Part shown: piece after piece, positions 23,046-23,046 of the stretch
Position numbering within the stretch: position 1 is the first letter of the stretch
Layout of the letters: every line of letters begins with the position of its first letter
Assembly (NCBI GenBank): GCA_007125435.1
Contig: SLDF01000153.1
Span: forward strand, 1 to 23,046
Source of the DNA: Saprospiraceae bacterium
GTDB lineage: Bacteria; Bacteroidota; Bacteroidia; Chitinophagales; Saprospiraceae
Direction: 5' to 3'
Length of the DNA stretch: 23,046 nucleotides
Notes under the pieces: model-generated
Databases searched by the model: none
What the model saw: the letters and a program-made list of their open reading frames with translations, nothing else
Told to the model about the DNA's origin: nothing
Translations under genes and position numbers: made by a program

Positions 23046-23046
23046 A

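Larger units (their letters stand above)
22707..23046. other. Gene-free right end with repeats
   Basis: No gene is supported. It holds octamer and heptamer tandem repeats, a T-rich stretch (about 22950-22966) and, at the edge, the right copy of the 53-bp repeat preceded by the sequence that is inverted at 311-339. Confidence 0.6.

Overview
The window looks like chromosomal DNA of a Bacteroidota bacterium, plausibly a Saprospiria- or Cytophagia-like lineage; this is inference. The evidence is a fused cbb3 oxidase subunit CcoNO, a single-heme CcoP, a prokaryotic GH3-family protein, a four-helix LytTR membrane regulator, promoters of the TAnnTTTG type, little sign of Shine-Dalgarno sites, and long intergenic stretches packed with hairpin-forming dispersed repeats. 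Most genes are ordinary housekeeping or respiratory genes. The unusual material lies between them.

Layout. Bases 1-1520 carry no convincing gene. They hold a mosaic of repeats: a 53-bp direct repeat whose identical second copy ends at 23045, a double hairpin, an array built on TAAACAGC and GTTTA words, heptamer repeats, and a 149-bp element with an 87-bp hairpin. A tRNA-Val(UAC) gene follows on the minus strand, with its own promoter, a structured leader and a terminator. An AsmA-like envelope protein (1855-4353, plus) comes next. Then there is a repeat-rich gap in which a 162-bp imperfect palindrome (MITE-like) appears to interrupt a dispersed repeat; an uninterrupted inverted relative of that repeat lies at 11640-11784. 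A LytTR membrane regulator (5023-5889, plus) ends 16 bp from the convergent ABC exporter gene. Every gene from there to the right end is on the minus strand.

Minus-strand transcription units, read 5' to 3': (i) ccoS-ccoNO-ccoQ-ccoP-ccoG-ccoH-safE-like-hemN (22628 down to 14789) encodes a cbb3 oxidase, its assembly factors and an oxygen-independent heme synthesis enzyme. A strong hairpin lies between ccoNO and ccoQ, and an inverted repeat lies upstream of the candidate ccoS promoter. (ii) GH3-like, a 109-aa protein of unknown function, and recO (14568 down to 11969). (iii) fabH, then efp-accB-accC, then an MsbA-like ABC exporter (11373 down to 5906). This set supplies fatty acid initiation and malonyl-CoA, EF-P for translation of polyproline stretches, and lipid or drug export. 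fabH and efp each have a recognisable promoter.

No phage, plasmid, CRISPR, toxin-antitoxin or defence genes are visible. The best candidates for undescribed biology are the repeats: the nested palindrome at 4421-4582, the TAAACAGC array with conserved geometry at 805-1214, the variable-hairpin element at 1274-1422, and the matching repeats at the two window ends.
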